The notes beneath the pieces are model-generated. The model was given only the letters and a program-made list of their open reading frames with translations, searched no databases and had not been told where the DNA came from. From contig CAZDAR010000001.1 of assembly GCA_964503665.1 (NCBI GenBank), positions 123,305-187,304 of the forward strand: a DNA stretch of 64,000 bases, in the 5' to 3' direction. Shown piece by piece: positions 54,041 to 63,027 of this stretch. The position numbers and the translations under genes were made by a program. This stretch comes from 40-80 sp964503665 (GTDB lineage Bacteria > Bacteroidota > Bacteroidia > Flavobacteriales_D > Crocinitomicaceae). The stretch's first letter is position 1, and the number at the start of each line of letters is the position of its first letter.

Positions 54041-55213
54041 ATGAATAAAGAAAACTTTCTAATTACAATAAAAACACTTTTTGGAGCTGAAGGTGTATTA
54101 CAAGACGAATTAAAAGAGCTAGGTTATGAAAATACAACTGCTCTTAATAGAGCTGTACAGTTAGAAGGAAACTTACACGACATCTATTTTTTAAACCTTC
54201 ACTTGCGTTGTGCCATCACCGTACTTTTTCAAATTGCAAAGTTTAAAATACGCGAAGAAAAAGATTTGTACAAAGAAGCGATGAAAATTGATTGGCCTTC
54301 TTATTTTGATGTGGATAAAACAATAGCCGTAAAAGGAGCCGTTCAATCCAATATGTTCAACCACTCTAAATTCCCCATGTTATTGGTTAAAGATGCGATT
54401 GTTGACACGTTCAGAAACAAAGTAGGTGACCGACCAAATATTGAAACAAAAACACCACAAATTGTAGTGGATACTTATATTCGAAATGATGAGGTGACAC
54501 TTTCTATCAATACGAGTGGTGTTCCTCTTTACCATAGAGGTTATAGATCAGAAGTAGGTCTTGCTCCTTTGAATGAAGTTTCAGCAGCCGTAATGTTGCG
54601 CCTTTCTGGTTGGGATCGCAAATCAGATTTCATGGATCCATTTTGTGGTTCAGGTACGTTACTAATTGAAGCAGCTTTACTAGCCTACAATATTCCATCT
54701 AATATCGAAAGAACGCATTACGCATTTAAGAATCTTAGAAGTTTCGATGCACCCATGTGGGATGAAATTTATGGTGCAGTGTCTATGCGTCCTCAAAAAT
54801 TACCATTCACTATTTCAGGATCTGACCTAAGTGATGAAATGGTCTTAAAAGCAAGACGAAACTTAAGAACGTTTCCTTTTGGACGTTTCATTGAAGTAAA
54901 AGCAATGGGTTTTGAAGAAATGAAACGTACTGCCGATAATGGTGTCTTGGTCAGTAATCCGCCATATGGAGAACGTATGGGAGATGAAGTAGAAGAGATG
55001 TATGAAAAGCTGGGTGATTGGTTTAAGACGGAAATGAAAGGCTGGAATTGCTGGATTATTTCTTCGAATGAAGATGCGTTAAAACGAGTAGGATTGAAGC
55101 CTAATAGAAAAGTGAAGCTTTTTAACGGAGATTTAGAGTGTAGTTTCCGTGAGTACAATATCTTTGAAGGTTTTAGAAAAGAGTTTGTGACGGCTGAAAA
55201 ACAACAAGACTAA
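54041..55213 (+). CDS. THUMP-domain class I SAM RNA methyltransferase (RlmL N-half-like)
   Basis: A 390-residue enzyme. Residues about 45-150 are a THUMP domain, followed by a RlmL/K-like methyltransferase with SFINTSGVPLYHRGYR (SINTSGVPLYHRGY), FMDPFCGSGTLLIEAALLA (SAM loop) and VSNPPYGERMG, the N6/N2 catalytic motif. The closest function is the RlmL-type 23S rRNA G2445 N2-methyltransferase half or the TrmN-like THUMP enzymes. Bacteroidetes usually carry such a stand-alone form. The exact nucleotide is not determined. Confidence 0.85.
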   Translation: MNKENFLITIKTLFGAEGVLQDELKELGYENTTALNRAVQLEGNLHDIYFLNLHLRCAITVLFQIAKFKIREEKDLYKEAMKIDWPSYFDVDKTIAVKGAVQSNMFNHSKFPMLLVKDAIVDTFRNKVGDRPNIETKTPQIVVDTYIRNDEVTLSINTSGVPLYHRGYRSEVGLAPLNEVSAAVMLRLSGWDRKSDFMDPFCGSGTLLIEAALLAYNIPSNIERTHYAFKNLRSFDAPMWDEIYGAVSMRPQKLPFTISGSDLSDEMVLKARRNLRTFPFGRFIEVKAMGFEEMKRTADNGVLVSNPPYGERMGDEVEEMYEKLGDWFKTEMKGWNCWIISSNEDALKRVGLKPNRKVKLFNGDLECSFREYNIFEGFRKEFVTAEKQQD

Positions 55214-55267
55214 TAGCTATTACAGTTCTATTTTGAATTACATTACGTAATTATTCTAGTTTATATT

Positions 55268-57034
55268 ATGTCAAATAAAGAATTTTACACTGAACAATCT
55301 GTTGAAGCTCAAAAGGCAATTGACAAGGCAACGTCAACTTTTAGAGTATGGGTTTTCCTTCGGTTATTAATATTTATTGTAGTTGTTACAGCAGTGTACT
55401 TTTTGTGGGGAAATTGGAAAACTGTGACACCCACAATTATTATAGGATTAGTGGTTTTTGTTTCCGCGATTTCTCGTTTTCAAGATGCAAAAACAGCTCT
55501 CAATAAGGCAAAAAAATGGAAAGAAATCTTACACTGTGAACTACTATCTATTGAAGGAAATTATTGCTCTTTCGAAAATGGTTCAGACTTTAAAGATACC
55601 AAACACCCTTTTGCACATGACATGGACTTGTTTGGGGAGAATAGTATATTTCAATTTATAAACAGAACTTTTTCATTCAAAGGAAAGTTATTCTTAGCTA
55701 ATTTATTAAAAAACGGTGCTACTTCATCGAAAGAAGTCAACGAAATGATTATCGGATTGAGTGAGAATATAGAATGGTGTGTGCAATTCCGTGTAAACGG
55801 AGAGGTAAATGATTGGGGAGAATCGCTTGATGCTGATTTAGAGCAGTTAAAATCATTTTCATTTAAGAATCCTTCTTGGTTGAGTCCAATTCGCTATATT
55901 TTGACATTTTTAGGGGTGGGCGCCTTTATTGCGTTGACTTTGAACTTGATTGACGGAATGATTTTCAGCTTGATTATCTTTTTGAATTTACTTATTGTCG
56001 GGTACTTTCTCAAGGATACGAATCGTGTGATAGATATTGTGGGGAAATTTGAAAGTAAAGTCAATTTCTTGATGAACCAGATGCAACTGATTCAACAGTT
56101 GAAAACGGACAATCCGACACTAAAAGATTTCATGGAATCACTTGATAAAGAGAAAGGAGCTTTGTTGGCATTGCGTGATTTATTAAAAATACAAAGACGT
56201 TTTGAGTTAAGAATTAATGTACTCATAGGTGTTTTGTTGAATGGACTTTTTGTGTGGGATTTTCATCAACGTATCGCTTTGAAAAAATGGATGAACAATT
56301 ACCAACAGAAAATTGGAAATTGGGAAAGTGACCTTGTAAAGTTAGAGGCTTATATTTCAGGAGCTTTCTTGAAATTCAATCATAGTGACACCATATTTGC
56401 CAAGTTTACAGAAGGAGATGACGTAAATGTAATCGGATTGAAACATCCACTAATTCCTGCGAACAAAGCCGTGCCTAACGATGTACAATTTGATAAGTCA
56501 CAACGATTAATGATTTTGACAGGACCAAACATGGCTGGAAAAAGCACCTATTTGCGTTCGGTAGGTTTACTCTTTGTTTTTGCCAATGCTGGTCTTCCTA
56601 TTTTTGCTCAAAAAGCGGAGATTCCTGCTTATACATTATTTACAAGCATGCGAACGAGTGATGATTTGAGCAATGAAAGTTCTTATTTTCATGCTGAATT
56701 ATCGCGATTAAGATTGGCGCTAAACGCTATTGAACGCGGTGAGAAATTATTCATTCTCTTAGACGAAATATTAAAAGGAACCAATAGTTTAGATAAAGAG
56801 CAAGGTTCTAAACAATTTTTACAGAAGTTAAAACGTTTGAATACTCAAGGTATTATCGCAACGCACGATTTGGCTTTGTGTGAATTATCAGAAAGTAACG
56901 ATTACTTTTTTAATGGATATTTTGACTCAACGATTACTGAAAACGAGTTGTATTTTGACTATCTTTGGAGAAAGGGTGTTTGCCAGAATATGAACGCCTC
57001 TTTCCTTTTGAAAAAAATGGGACTTACGGATTAA
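55268..57034 (+). CDS. Membrane-anchored MutS-family ATPase
   Basis: A 588-residue protein with two N-terminal helices (residues about 29-47 and 52-70) and two more near 207-250. The C-terminal MutS domain V has Walker A TGPNMAGKST (418-427), FTSMRTSDDLSNESSYFHAEL, Walker B ILLDEILKGTNS and THDLALCEL. It lacks mismatch-binding and connector domains. Such MutS-like proteins with transmembrane segments are frequent in Bacteroidetes, and their role is unknown; they are unlikely to do ordinary mismatch repair. Confidence 0.85.
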   Translation: MSNKEFYTEQSVEAQKAIDKATSTFRVWVFLRLLIFIVVVTAVYFLWGNWKTVTPTIIIGLVVFVSAISRFQDAKTALNKAKKWKEILHCELLSIEGNYCSFENGSDFKDTKHPFAHDMDLFGENSIFQFINRTFSFKGKLFLANLLKNGATSSKEVNEMIIGLSENIEWCVQFRVNGEVNDWGESLDADLEQLKSFSFKNPSWLSPIRYILTFLGVGAFIALTLNLIDGMIFSLIIFLNLLIVGYFLKDTNRVIDIVGKFESKVNFLMNQMQLIQQLKTDNPTLKDFMESLDKEKGALLALRDLLKIQRRFELRINVLIGVLLNGLFVWDFHQRIALKKWMNNYQQKIGNWESDLVKLEAYISGAFLKFNHSDTIFAKFTEGDDVNVIGLKHPLIPANKAVPNDVQFDKSQRLMILTGPNMAGKSTYLRSVGLLFVFANAGLPIFAQKAEIPAYTLFTSMRTSDDLSNESSYFHAELSRLRLALNAIERGEKLFILLDEILKGTNSLDKEQGSKQFLQKLKRLNTQGIIATHDLALCELSESNDYFFNGYFDSTITENELYFDYLWRKGVCQNMNASFLLKKMGLTD

Positions 57035-57050
57035 TTTAAACGATAACTGT

Positions 57051-57740
57051 ATGAAAAATGAGTTTTACTTCTTTTTGGTGTTTATTTCTTTCTTTGCTTT
57101 CCACGGACTTGCACAAGTTGATGGTTCAGATGAATCCGATCATTTTTATGTTTCCTCAGTAACCGACATTGACCCAATGCATTCCTTTACACTTGAATTG
57201 GGGATGCCTATTGTGATGTCGAATAAATTTAATCGTTCACATATGGATGGATTGATTTATTTTGCACCTTACTACCAATATACTTTCCGGAAAAATTTAG
57301 CCATTGGAGCGGGTGTTTTTTATAATTACCTTCGTATAAAATCATTTGCTACCTATGAGAATATATATGGTAGCAATAATACAATTGGAGCTTTCTTTAA
57401 AGTCTCCTATGAAAAATTCCATAGCAAGCGCTTTGCAACAGATATGGGTGTGAAAATTGGAGCTGCTCAAGCAATGTATTCATCTAATAAATTGAAAGCA
57501 CTCGGCGAAAAAAGCAGTAATCTTGGATTGTACATAGAACCGAATATTGGTTTCATTCTTACCGCTGCCGAAAAATCATCTTTTAGATTCTTTTTGGGGT
57601 ATAATTTTCTAGGAATACCTTTTTCTAATAAAACCATAGGATTAACATCTGATGGTGGAATGAAAGCGAAAGACTTTAGAAAATTCCAACAGTATTTAAC
57701 GATTGGTTTTGGCTATACGTTCTACGCAAAAACGCGCTAA
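57051..57740 (+). CDS. Secreted beta-rich, probable outer membrane barrel protein
   Basis: A 229-residue protein with signal peptide 1-21 (FAFHGLAQ). The mature part has alternating strands: FTLELGMPIVMS, IYFAPYYQYTFRKNLAIGAGVFYNY, IEPNIGFILTA, FFLGYNFLGIP, and C-terminal YLTIGFGYTFYAKTR. The pattern matches 8-strand barrels. I do not recognise a family. It starts 16 bp after the MutS-like stop and ends 2 bp before prmC, so these are one transcript. Confidence 0.65.
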   Translation: MKNEFYFFLVFISFFAFHGLAQVDGSDESDHFYVSSVTDIDPMHSFTLELGMPIVMSNKFNRSHMDGLIYFAPYYQYTFRKNLAIGAGVFYNYLRIKSFATYENIYGSNNTIGAFFKVSYEKFHSKRFATDMGVKIGAAQAMYSSNKLKALGEKSSNLGLYIEPNIGFILTAAEKSSFRFFLGYNFLGIPFSNKTIGLTSDGGMKAKDFRKFQQYLTIGFGYTFYAKTR

Positions 57741-57742
57741 TC

Positions 57743-58609
57743 ATGTTCGTTAATAGCAATAAACTTTCAGCGATAAAAAAATACGTTCAGGAAAAATTAA
57801 AGGAACAGTTTTCATCCTCTGAAATTAAGTTCATCTTCAACGCAACGGCAGAACAACGATTAGAAGTTGAGAATGCTTATATGTTACTCAATGATATTTC
57901 GCTTTCTGAATCAGATTTATTATTCTTTCGTGCTGTCGTAAAACGTTTGTTGACTGGTGAACCTTTCCAACAAATCATTGGTTTTAGTGAGTTTTATGGA
58001 TTGAAAATTAAGGTTTCATCTGCTGTTTTAACGCCACGACCAGAAACAGAAGAATTGGTGCATCAAATTGTGAGTGATTTAAAGAAATTAAATAATGACG
58101 CACCTATTATAATAGATGTTTGTTCAGGAAGTGGCTGTATTGCTTTAGCATTGAAAAGTGCTTTTCCAAATGGAACAATCATAGGGATTGAAAAAAGTAG
58201 TGAAGCATTAGAAGTTGCTCGATTGAATGCGGAGAATTTAAAATTACCCGTTGATTTTAGACAACGAGACGTACTCACAGACGATTGGCAAATAAACCAA
58301 AAAGTGGCTATTATTGTTTCCAATCCACCGTATGTTACATGGGCTGAGAAAGATAGTATGAGTAAAACAGTACTCGATTTCGAACCTTCCATGGCACTTT
58401 TTGTCGCGAATGAAGATCCTCTTTTATTTTACATAAAAATAGCCGAAGAAGCATTCTCACTATTGAATAAAGATGGAAAGCTTTACTTTGAAATCAATGA
58501 GAAGTATGGTAGCGATATAGTAAAACTACTAGAAGAAATGAACTTTACGAATGTTCAGCTTCTAACAGACTTACAAGGGAAGGATAGAATGGTTATTGCT
58601 ACAAAATAG
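57743..58609 (+). CDS. prmC: Release factor N5-glutamine methyltransferase
   Basis: A 288-residue PrmC (HemK) of normal length. The N-terminal helical domain is followed by RPETEELV, the SAM loop DVCSGSGCIALALK and NPPYVTWAEK, the N5-glutamine catalytic motif, in correct order. It methylates the GGQ glutamine of release factors 1 and 2. It lies 2 bp after the beta-barrel gene; its 3' end is 3 bp from a converging membrane protein gene. Confidence 0.95.
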   Translation: MFVNSNKLSAIKKYVQEKLKEQFSSSEIKFIFNATAEQRLEVENAYMLLNDISLSESDLLFFRAVVKRLLTGEPFQQIIGFSEFYGLKIKVSSAVLTPRPETEELVHQIVSDLKKLNNDAPIIIDVCSGSGCIALALKSAFPNGTIIGIEKSSEALEVARLNAENLKLPVDFRQRDVLTDDWQINQKVAIIVSNPPYVTWAEKDSMSKTVLDFEPSMALFVANEDPLLFYIKIAEEAFSLLNKDGKLYFEINEKYGSDIVKLLEEMNFTNVQLLTDLQGKDRMVIATK

Positions 58610-58612
58610 GTT

Positions 58613-60388
58613 TCACTTCTTTCCCTTAATCTCCAATAGCTCTACTTCTAGATGTGTAAATTCAATATCTCTTGGGTCTTTTCTCCAAACTTGAATGCGA
58701 ATTCTATCTCGCTTTGTTCGTGTGTCAGGAATAACGTAGTCCATTGTAATTTCATGGTTGACGGTGTCAATAATAAGACTAGGTGAATTTCCTTCAGCAC
58801 CACGCCAAGCATACGTTTTATCTTTATACATCATTGAGATATTTGGAATAATACCTTCCAAACCTGTATAGCTCTCTGGAACATATTTCCAAATAGTTTT
58901 CAATAGATACAATTTTCGCTGATTATAGGAATCTGGTAACTCAATAGCAATATCTTCTGTGAACCACTTATTGTCATTTAACTGACCATTCTTTAAAGTT
59001 AAATTCCAGTTTTTCACTTTTGTCAAAATGAAATCAGTAGAAGGATGTCCTTCAAAATCCATATAATCTAATTCTAATAATTTTCTTTGGTCATCTGTTA
59101 CGGGAGTTGTTTGTCCAAAGGTAGAGAAGTAATAAGGTCTGGTCATTAAGGAAGAGGATATTATGCCATTTCTCATTTGCCAAGTTTGAAACAGGTTTAG
59201 TGAAATACACAACAAGCCAAATCCAAGTACCCAATTTTTGAATTTCTTTTCTGAAATGACAACACCTAATGAGATACCCAAAATAGGATAAATATCAACC
59301 ATTGCACGTTGAGAAAAGCTTCCAGCATACCACCATGTTGTCCACGAACTAGCGACGTATAAGAAAACGATGAAAGTAATGGTTATTAGACGATTGTTTC
59401 CTTTTTGTTTCCATAGTTTTATCAATCCCCAAATACCGAGCATAGCGATTGGAGTGTAGAGTAGCCAACCTTTTTTGAAGCTGAATAAGAAGGGTAATGT
59501 ATGCGGGCTGAACCAATCAAATCCCTCTCCTGGGTTGTTGGCGTAGCTGTCAATAAAGAATTTTCCTGAGACAGTTTTCCAATACAAAAACTGAATGCTA
59601 ATGATTAGGATGAACGTAATCTTTGCTGCTAAAACGGGAATTAATTTTTCTTTCAGTAAGAATTTAATTTTTTTTAAAATCGAGCCATATTGTTTGACGT
59701 TCCAAAAAACAGGAATAAGCCCAAAGAGCAAGTCAGGGAAACGAACTAAACCTAAAATTCCAATAGATAAACCTAAGTAGATACCGTTTTTAACGGTCGT
59801 ATCTTGATGAAATTTAATGGTACTAAGAAATACAAAACAAAGAAAGGTAAACGAAAAAGTGTGAGTAGGAGCACCACCAAAAATTGAATTAGCAAAGAAA
59901 TTTGTTCCAAATACAACTAATAAAATGGACCATGCAGCAACAGAATCATCAAAAAAATGCAATAATAGTTTTCGTAATGCTAGAAATCCGACAACGGTAT
60001 AGAACAAACAACCGATACCAAAAGCAACTGCATACGGTAGGGAATAGCCATCCATTGGGTAACCTAGAATATTTGCAAATAGATGACCGAATAAAAAGAA
60101 AGGGGCTGAAAGAAAGGCTAATCCAGCAGTGTATTTTGTGAAAGCGATTTCATTGAGGACATTGAATTGATAAAGAGTCGATGAAAAGGCGTAGGTATTA
60201 TTTAAGTTTTCAAAGTGAGCATGAGTAGCTTGAAAACTATGATCAATGAAAAAAGAGGGTAGATAACAATATTGCCCAAAGGTATCCCATGAAATGATGT
60301 GTTCAAAGCCTCTATTTATGGTGATTAAAGCAATAATGATGCTTGATAAGATGACACTGTTTAAGGAAGTAAATACTTTATTTTGCAT
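58613..60388 (-). CDS. Multi-spanning membrane protein of GT-C glycosyltransferase type
   Basis: A 591-residue protein with about ten helices in the first 430 residues and a soluble, probably periplasmic, C-terminal region. The N-terminal periplasmic loop WDTFGQYCYLPSFFIDHSF has the charged residues (WD...Y) seen in the first loop of GT-C (family 39-like) enzymes that use lipid-linked sugars. I see no exact family, and the substrate is unknown. Helices are rich in F, I, L and V. The gene is transcribed from 60388; upstream lies the terminator of the DUF3127 operon. Confidence 0.65.
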   Translation of the reverse strand: MQNKVFTSLNSVILSSIIIALITINRGFEHIISWDTFGQYCYLPSFFIDHSFQATHAHFENLNNTYAFSSTLYQFNVLNEIAFTKYTAGLAFLSAPFFLFGHLFANILGYPMDGYSLPYAVAFGIGCLFYTVVGFLALRKLLLHFFDDSVAAWSILLVVFGTNFFANSIFGGAPTHTFSFTFLCFVFLSTIKFHQDTTVKNGIYLGLSIGILGLVRFPDLLFGLIPVFWNVKQYGSILKKIKFLLKEKLIPVLAAKITFILIISIQFLYWKTVSGKFFIDSYANNPGEGFDWFSPHTLPFLFSFKKGWLLYTPIAMLGIWGLIKLWKQKGNNRLITITFIVFLYVASSWTTWWYAGSFSQRAMVDIYPILGISLGVVISEKKFKNWVLGFGLLCISLNLFQTWQMRNGIISSSLMTRPYYFSTFGQTTPVTDDQRKLLELDYMDFEGHPSTDFILTKVKNWNLTLKNGQLNDNKWFTEDIAIELPDSYNQRKLYLLKTIWKYVPESYTGLEGIIPNISMMYKDKTYAWRGAEGNSPSLIIDTVNHEITMDYVIPDTRTKRDRIRIQVWRKDPRDIEFTHLEVELLEIKGKK

Positions 60389-60415
60389 AAATGATTATAT
60401 AAAATAAAAACAACC

Positions 60416-60447
60416 AAAGTGAGAATTATACCTAAAATTCTCACTTT
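60416..60447 (-). terminator. Terminator of the flavin reductase-DUF3127 unit
   Basis: A perfect 12-bp inverted repeat (arms 60416-60427 and 60436-60447), followed on the minus strand by a T-rich tail. It lies between the DUF3127 stop and the next minus-strand gene start. Confidence 0.75.
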
Positions 60448-60493
60448 TGAAAGTCCCTTGCAAACTATTGATTAATAGCGTTTTGTCTACTAT

Positions 60494-60892
60494 TTAGAAT
60501 GGTAAATCGTCATCACTTTTCTCAACAGTAAATTCTGCTGTTTCAGGAGTGATTGTTGGTTGTGCAGCTACCGTTTGAGCTCCAGTATTAGCTGCTGGTT
60601 GCCCCATATTTCCTGATGAACGGTCAATTCTCCAAGCGTCTAAAGAGTTAAAATACTTCGTTTCACCTTGAGGAGAAACCCACTCACGACCGCGAAGGTT
60701 GAATGTTACGTCAATTTGATCGTTAACATTGTACCCGTCTATTAATGAACATTTATCTTGCGTTAGTTGGAAAAGAATATCCTGTGGATACATTCCTGAC
60801 GCATCAGTTAGTACAAATTCTCTCTTTTTAAAAGTGCCGGAAATTTGAACAGTTTCCATAATTACTTTAACAGTTCCTGTGATCTTAAACAT
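60494..60892 (-). CDS. DUF3127 OB-fold-like protein with SSB-type acidic tail
   Basis: A 132-residue protein. Residues 1-92 match DUF3127, with the strand pattern TVQISGTFKKREFVLTD, YPQDILFQL and FNLRGREW, FNSLDAWRI, suggesting an OB fold. The C-terminus ends in DDDLPF (127-132) after a flexible Q/A/T/P-rich linker, the same layout as single-stranded DNA-binding protein, where the tail recruits repair proteins. It lies 14 bp after the flavin reductase gene and is cotranscribed. DNA binding is an inference, supported by family descriptions I recall as uncharacterised. Confidence 0.8.
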   Translation of the reverse strand: MFKITGTVKVIMETVQISGTFKKREFVLTDASGMYPQDILFQLTQDKCSLIDGYNVNDQIDVTFNLRGREWVSPQGETKYFNSLDAWRIDRSSGNMGQPAANTGAQTVAAQPTITPETAEFTVEKSDDDLPF

Positions 60893-60905
60893 AAAATATT
60901 ACTTA

Positions 60906-61799
60906 TTAATTATTAAATGCTAGAAGAGTTTTCCATGCCTCTTCTAGTCTGTTTTCTTTTAAATATTCTTTGGCACGAGTATGCAACGCCTCTTCCAGTT
61001 TTGTTGGTTCGTTTTCTAAAGATATAAATAAATCATATACCTCTAACAATTTAAATTCATTTACTTCCGTTTCATCTGGTAAGGCTAGAATGCGGCCTAA
61101 TTTTGCTAATTCATTCCCTGATAGATATTTTGATTCCAATATATCTTTTGGGATTTTAGTAAACCCAACACCAACAGTTGTCATTGGCCTTTCTGCTTCA
61201 AACATACTTGCCTCGTTCGAATGACAATACCAACTTCCACCCATTCGAGCGACTAAATTTATTTTTTTCTGATCAATGTGATCATTTTCATCCAATAAAT
61301 CTTCTCTGACATGTATTTTAACCACTTCGCAAATAACTAGATTTCCAGAAGCTCCACCAGTACCTAATTCTTTTACTTCTAATACTTTACATTCATATTG
61401 AACGGGCGATTCCTTGACGCGCTTGGGACGAACAATATCCGAATCAACTGCAGTAAATCCAGCTTCCACAAACTCATCCACATCAATTGGATAAGGCGAA
61501 CTCGCTAAAACGACTTTTTCGACAATATCATACGTTACCACATTGATAACAACCTCTGGAATCTTCTTTACATTTTCGTGTGTATCCTTTGTTTCACTCG
61601 TTTTTCCACTTCTTGCTGGTGAAAAAATGACAATCGGAGGATTTGCACTGAAAGCATTGAAAAAACTGAAAGGAGCTAAGTTATTGACACCATTTTCGTC
61701 TATTGTAGAAACAAACGCTATCGGTCTCGGACCAATGCCGCCAAGCAATAGTTGATGTGTTTTTTGTATAGTTTCCTCTTTTGGATTGAATGATTTCAT
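60906..61799 (-). CDS. Flavin reductase family protein
   Basis: A 297-residue FMN-binding split-barrel protein. Family segments include GIGPRPIAFVSTIDENGVNNLAPFSFF, PPIVIFSPA and the T-x-x-N-V loop (KKIPEVVINVV), with a C-terminal helical extension. Such proteins bind FMN and may be reductases supplying flavin to oxygenases, though the actual partner is unknown. It lies 14 bp upstream of the DUF3127 gene. Confidence 0.88.
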   Translation of the reverse strand: MKSFNPKEETIQKTHQLLLGGIGPRPIAFVSTIDENGVNNLAPFSFFNAFSANPPIVIFSPARSGKTSETKDTHENVKKIPEVVINVVTYDIVEKVVLASSPYPIDVDEFVEAGFTAVDSDIVRPKRVKESPVQYECKVLEVKELGTGGASGNLVICEVVKIHVREDLLDENDHIDQKKINLVARMGGSWYCHSNEASMFEAERPMTTVGVGFTKIPKDILESKYLSGNELAKLGRILALPDETEVNEFKLLEVYDLFISLENEPTKLEEALHTRAKEYLKENRLEEAWKTLLAFNN

Positions 61800-61962
61800 G
61801 GCTTGACCGTTGTTATGAAAATGAATGTTACAAAGATATTATTTTGAAAGGAATGAATGGAAGTGTTAACAAGTTTTCGAAGGAAAATTATTTTGAGGGG
61901 CTTTTCTTAAGCAATTGCATTGGCTTATGGCTCAGGACTCAGAAGACTCAGACACTCCTTTC

Positions 61963-62196
61963 TTATAGTTCTACTTTGGTTGCGAACCACAATTTCGATA
62001 ATTTCATGAATTCATACCGCTTATTACCTAATGTACTTATCACATTATTCATGTCAGTATTCGTATAAGCAGAGCTCAAAACGTTTACAGAATCTTTGAG
62101 CATTCCTAAACGTGATGAACCATAGATATACTTATCCGCTTGAAAATAAGCCAGCGAAGAATTTACCATATCTATGTTTAAGTTGTAGGTTGTCAT
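61963..62196 (-). pseudogene. Truncated RHS-repeat protein remnant
   Basis: A 77-codon open frame. It contains ADKYIYGSSRLGML and TLGNKRYEF, which are the RHS core segment just upstream of the Y-x-(N/S)-H-L-G-N-V-L stretch in Bacteroidetes RHS proteins. The similarity stops at KRYEF, after which the frame reads an unrelated tail, and the expected N-H-L-G-N-V segment is missing. There is no toxin tip. It lies 417 bp downstream of the putative immunity gene and on the same strand as the intact RHS gene at the right edge, so it is probably a displaced, decayed RHS module. Confidence 0.65.
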
Positions 62197-62613
62197 GACA
62201 TTTCCTTGAGCAATTCAATTTGGAAGTTAATCATTATTTTTAAATCTTAACATTTTATATATTCTCTTTTTAAACACCTTCGATGTATCGAAGAGATGTT
62301 TTTGGTTTTGGATTGGGAGTAGCGGTTGCGTTGGAAACATTGATTATCAATAATTGACATCATATTTCATCCCTAGATGAATCAAGTTTTTCTATTGCCT
62401 ACAAAAAATACCTCGCCCTACTTTTTAAACGAGCTATTTTTATAAATTATTGATTATTAGAATTCTACGGTAGAACGGAGCCTTTAGCGTAGAAAAATGA
62501 TAGATGTTGCGACCAAAAATACTATTATCAAATAGTTACGAAAATTCGAAGCGTTTTTCTAAGAAAATCTTAGAGGTTGCCCGGCGACATTACCCGATAA
62601 TTGATAACATTAC
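62197..62613. other. Gene-free AT-rich stretch between RHS remnant and tip genes
   Basis: No convincing gene is seen. It contains two short perfect hairpins, CTTCGAT/ATCGAAG (62278-62293) and TTCTAC/GTAGAA (62463-62475), and ACATTACC as an 8-base direct repeat (62587-62594, 62607-62614). The interval fits a decayed region of an RHS locus. Confidence 0.5.
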
Positions 62614-63027
62614 CTAATTGATACATCTTGCTTTTAAGAGATAGAATCTTTTTTTATTTCCTTCTATAAGTTTTCTTCTTCCCATAGATACTCGTGGAAG
62701 ATCTGTAATTTCTTTTATCAACTTAGATTCTCTTTTCTTTTCAGTAAATGAACAACTAACATTCAAAATGTATGTTTTCCAAGGAATTAAGCTATCTATG
62801 TTTGGGGATTCTACCACAATAAAATCATCACAAATATCATCCGAAAGTACGTTAAACAAACTAAGAAAATATTGTTTTTCTATCGAATGGTCTGCAGTAT
62901 ATGATATGGTGTCCGAAAAAAGGTAAACTCCTTTTATTTTCATTTCACTCTGAGAAAGCAGATGTACTGCTATAAATTGTAAAACCATTATTACAATAAA
63001 TTTTTTACTTGACTTCAATTGCTCCAT
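62614..63027 (-). CDS. Small secreted protein overlapping the RHS tip; candidate immunity protein
   Basis: A 137-residue protein with an N-terminal signal-type segment (FIVIMVLQFIAVHLLSQ, residues about 10-26), then a beta-rich domain with VYLFSDTISYTADHS, cysteines at DDICDD, NVSCSF and ARCIN. Its start overlaps the RHS reading frame by 23 bp, so it is translationally linked to the RHS gene. Immunity genes directly follow the toxin tip in RHS loci, and a secreted immunity protein would neutralise a periplasmic toxin. No family is recognised. Confidence 0.6.
   Translation of the reverse strand: MEQLKSSKKFIVIMVLQFIAVHLLSQSEMKIKGVYLFSDTISYTADHSIEKQYFLSLFNVLSDDICDDFIVVESPNIDSLIPWKTYILNVSCSFTEKKRESKLIKEITDLPRVSMGRRKLIEGNKKRFYLLKARCIN

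Noticed and set aside
62278..62293. CTTCGAT/ATCGAAG hairpin as a terminator
   Set aside because: Seven-base stem with a two-base loop and no T-run; not convincing.
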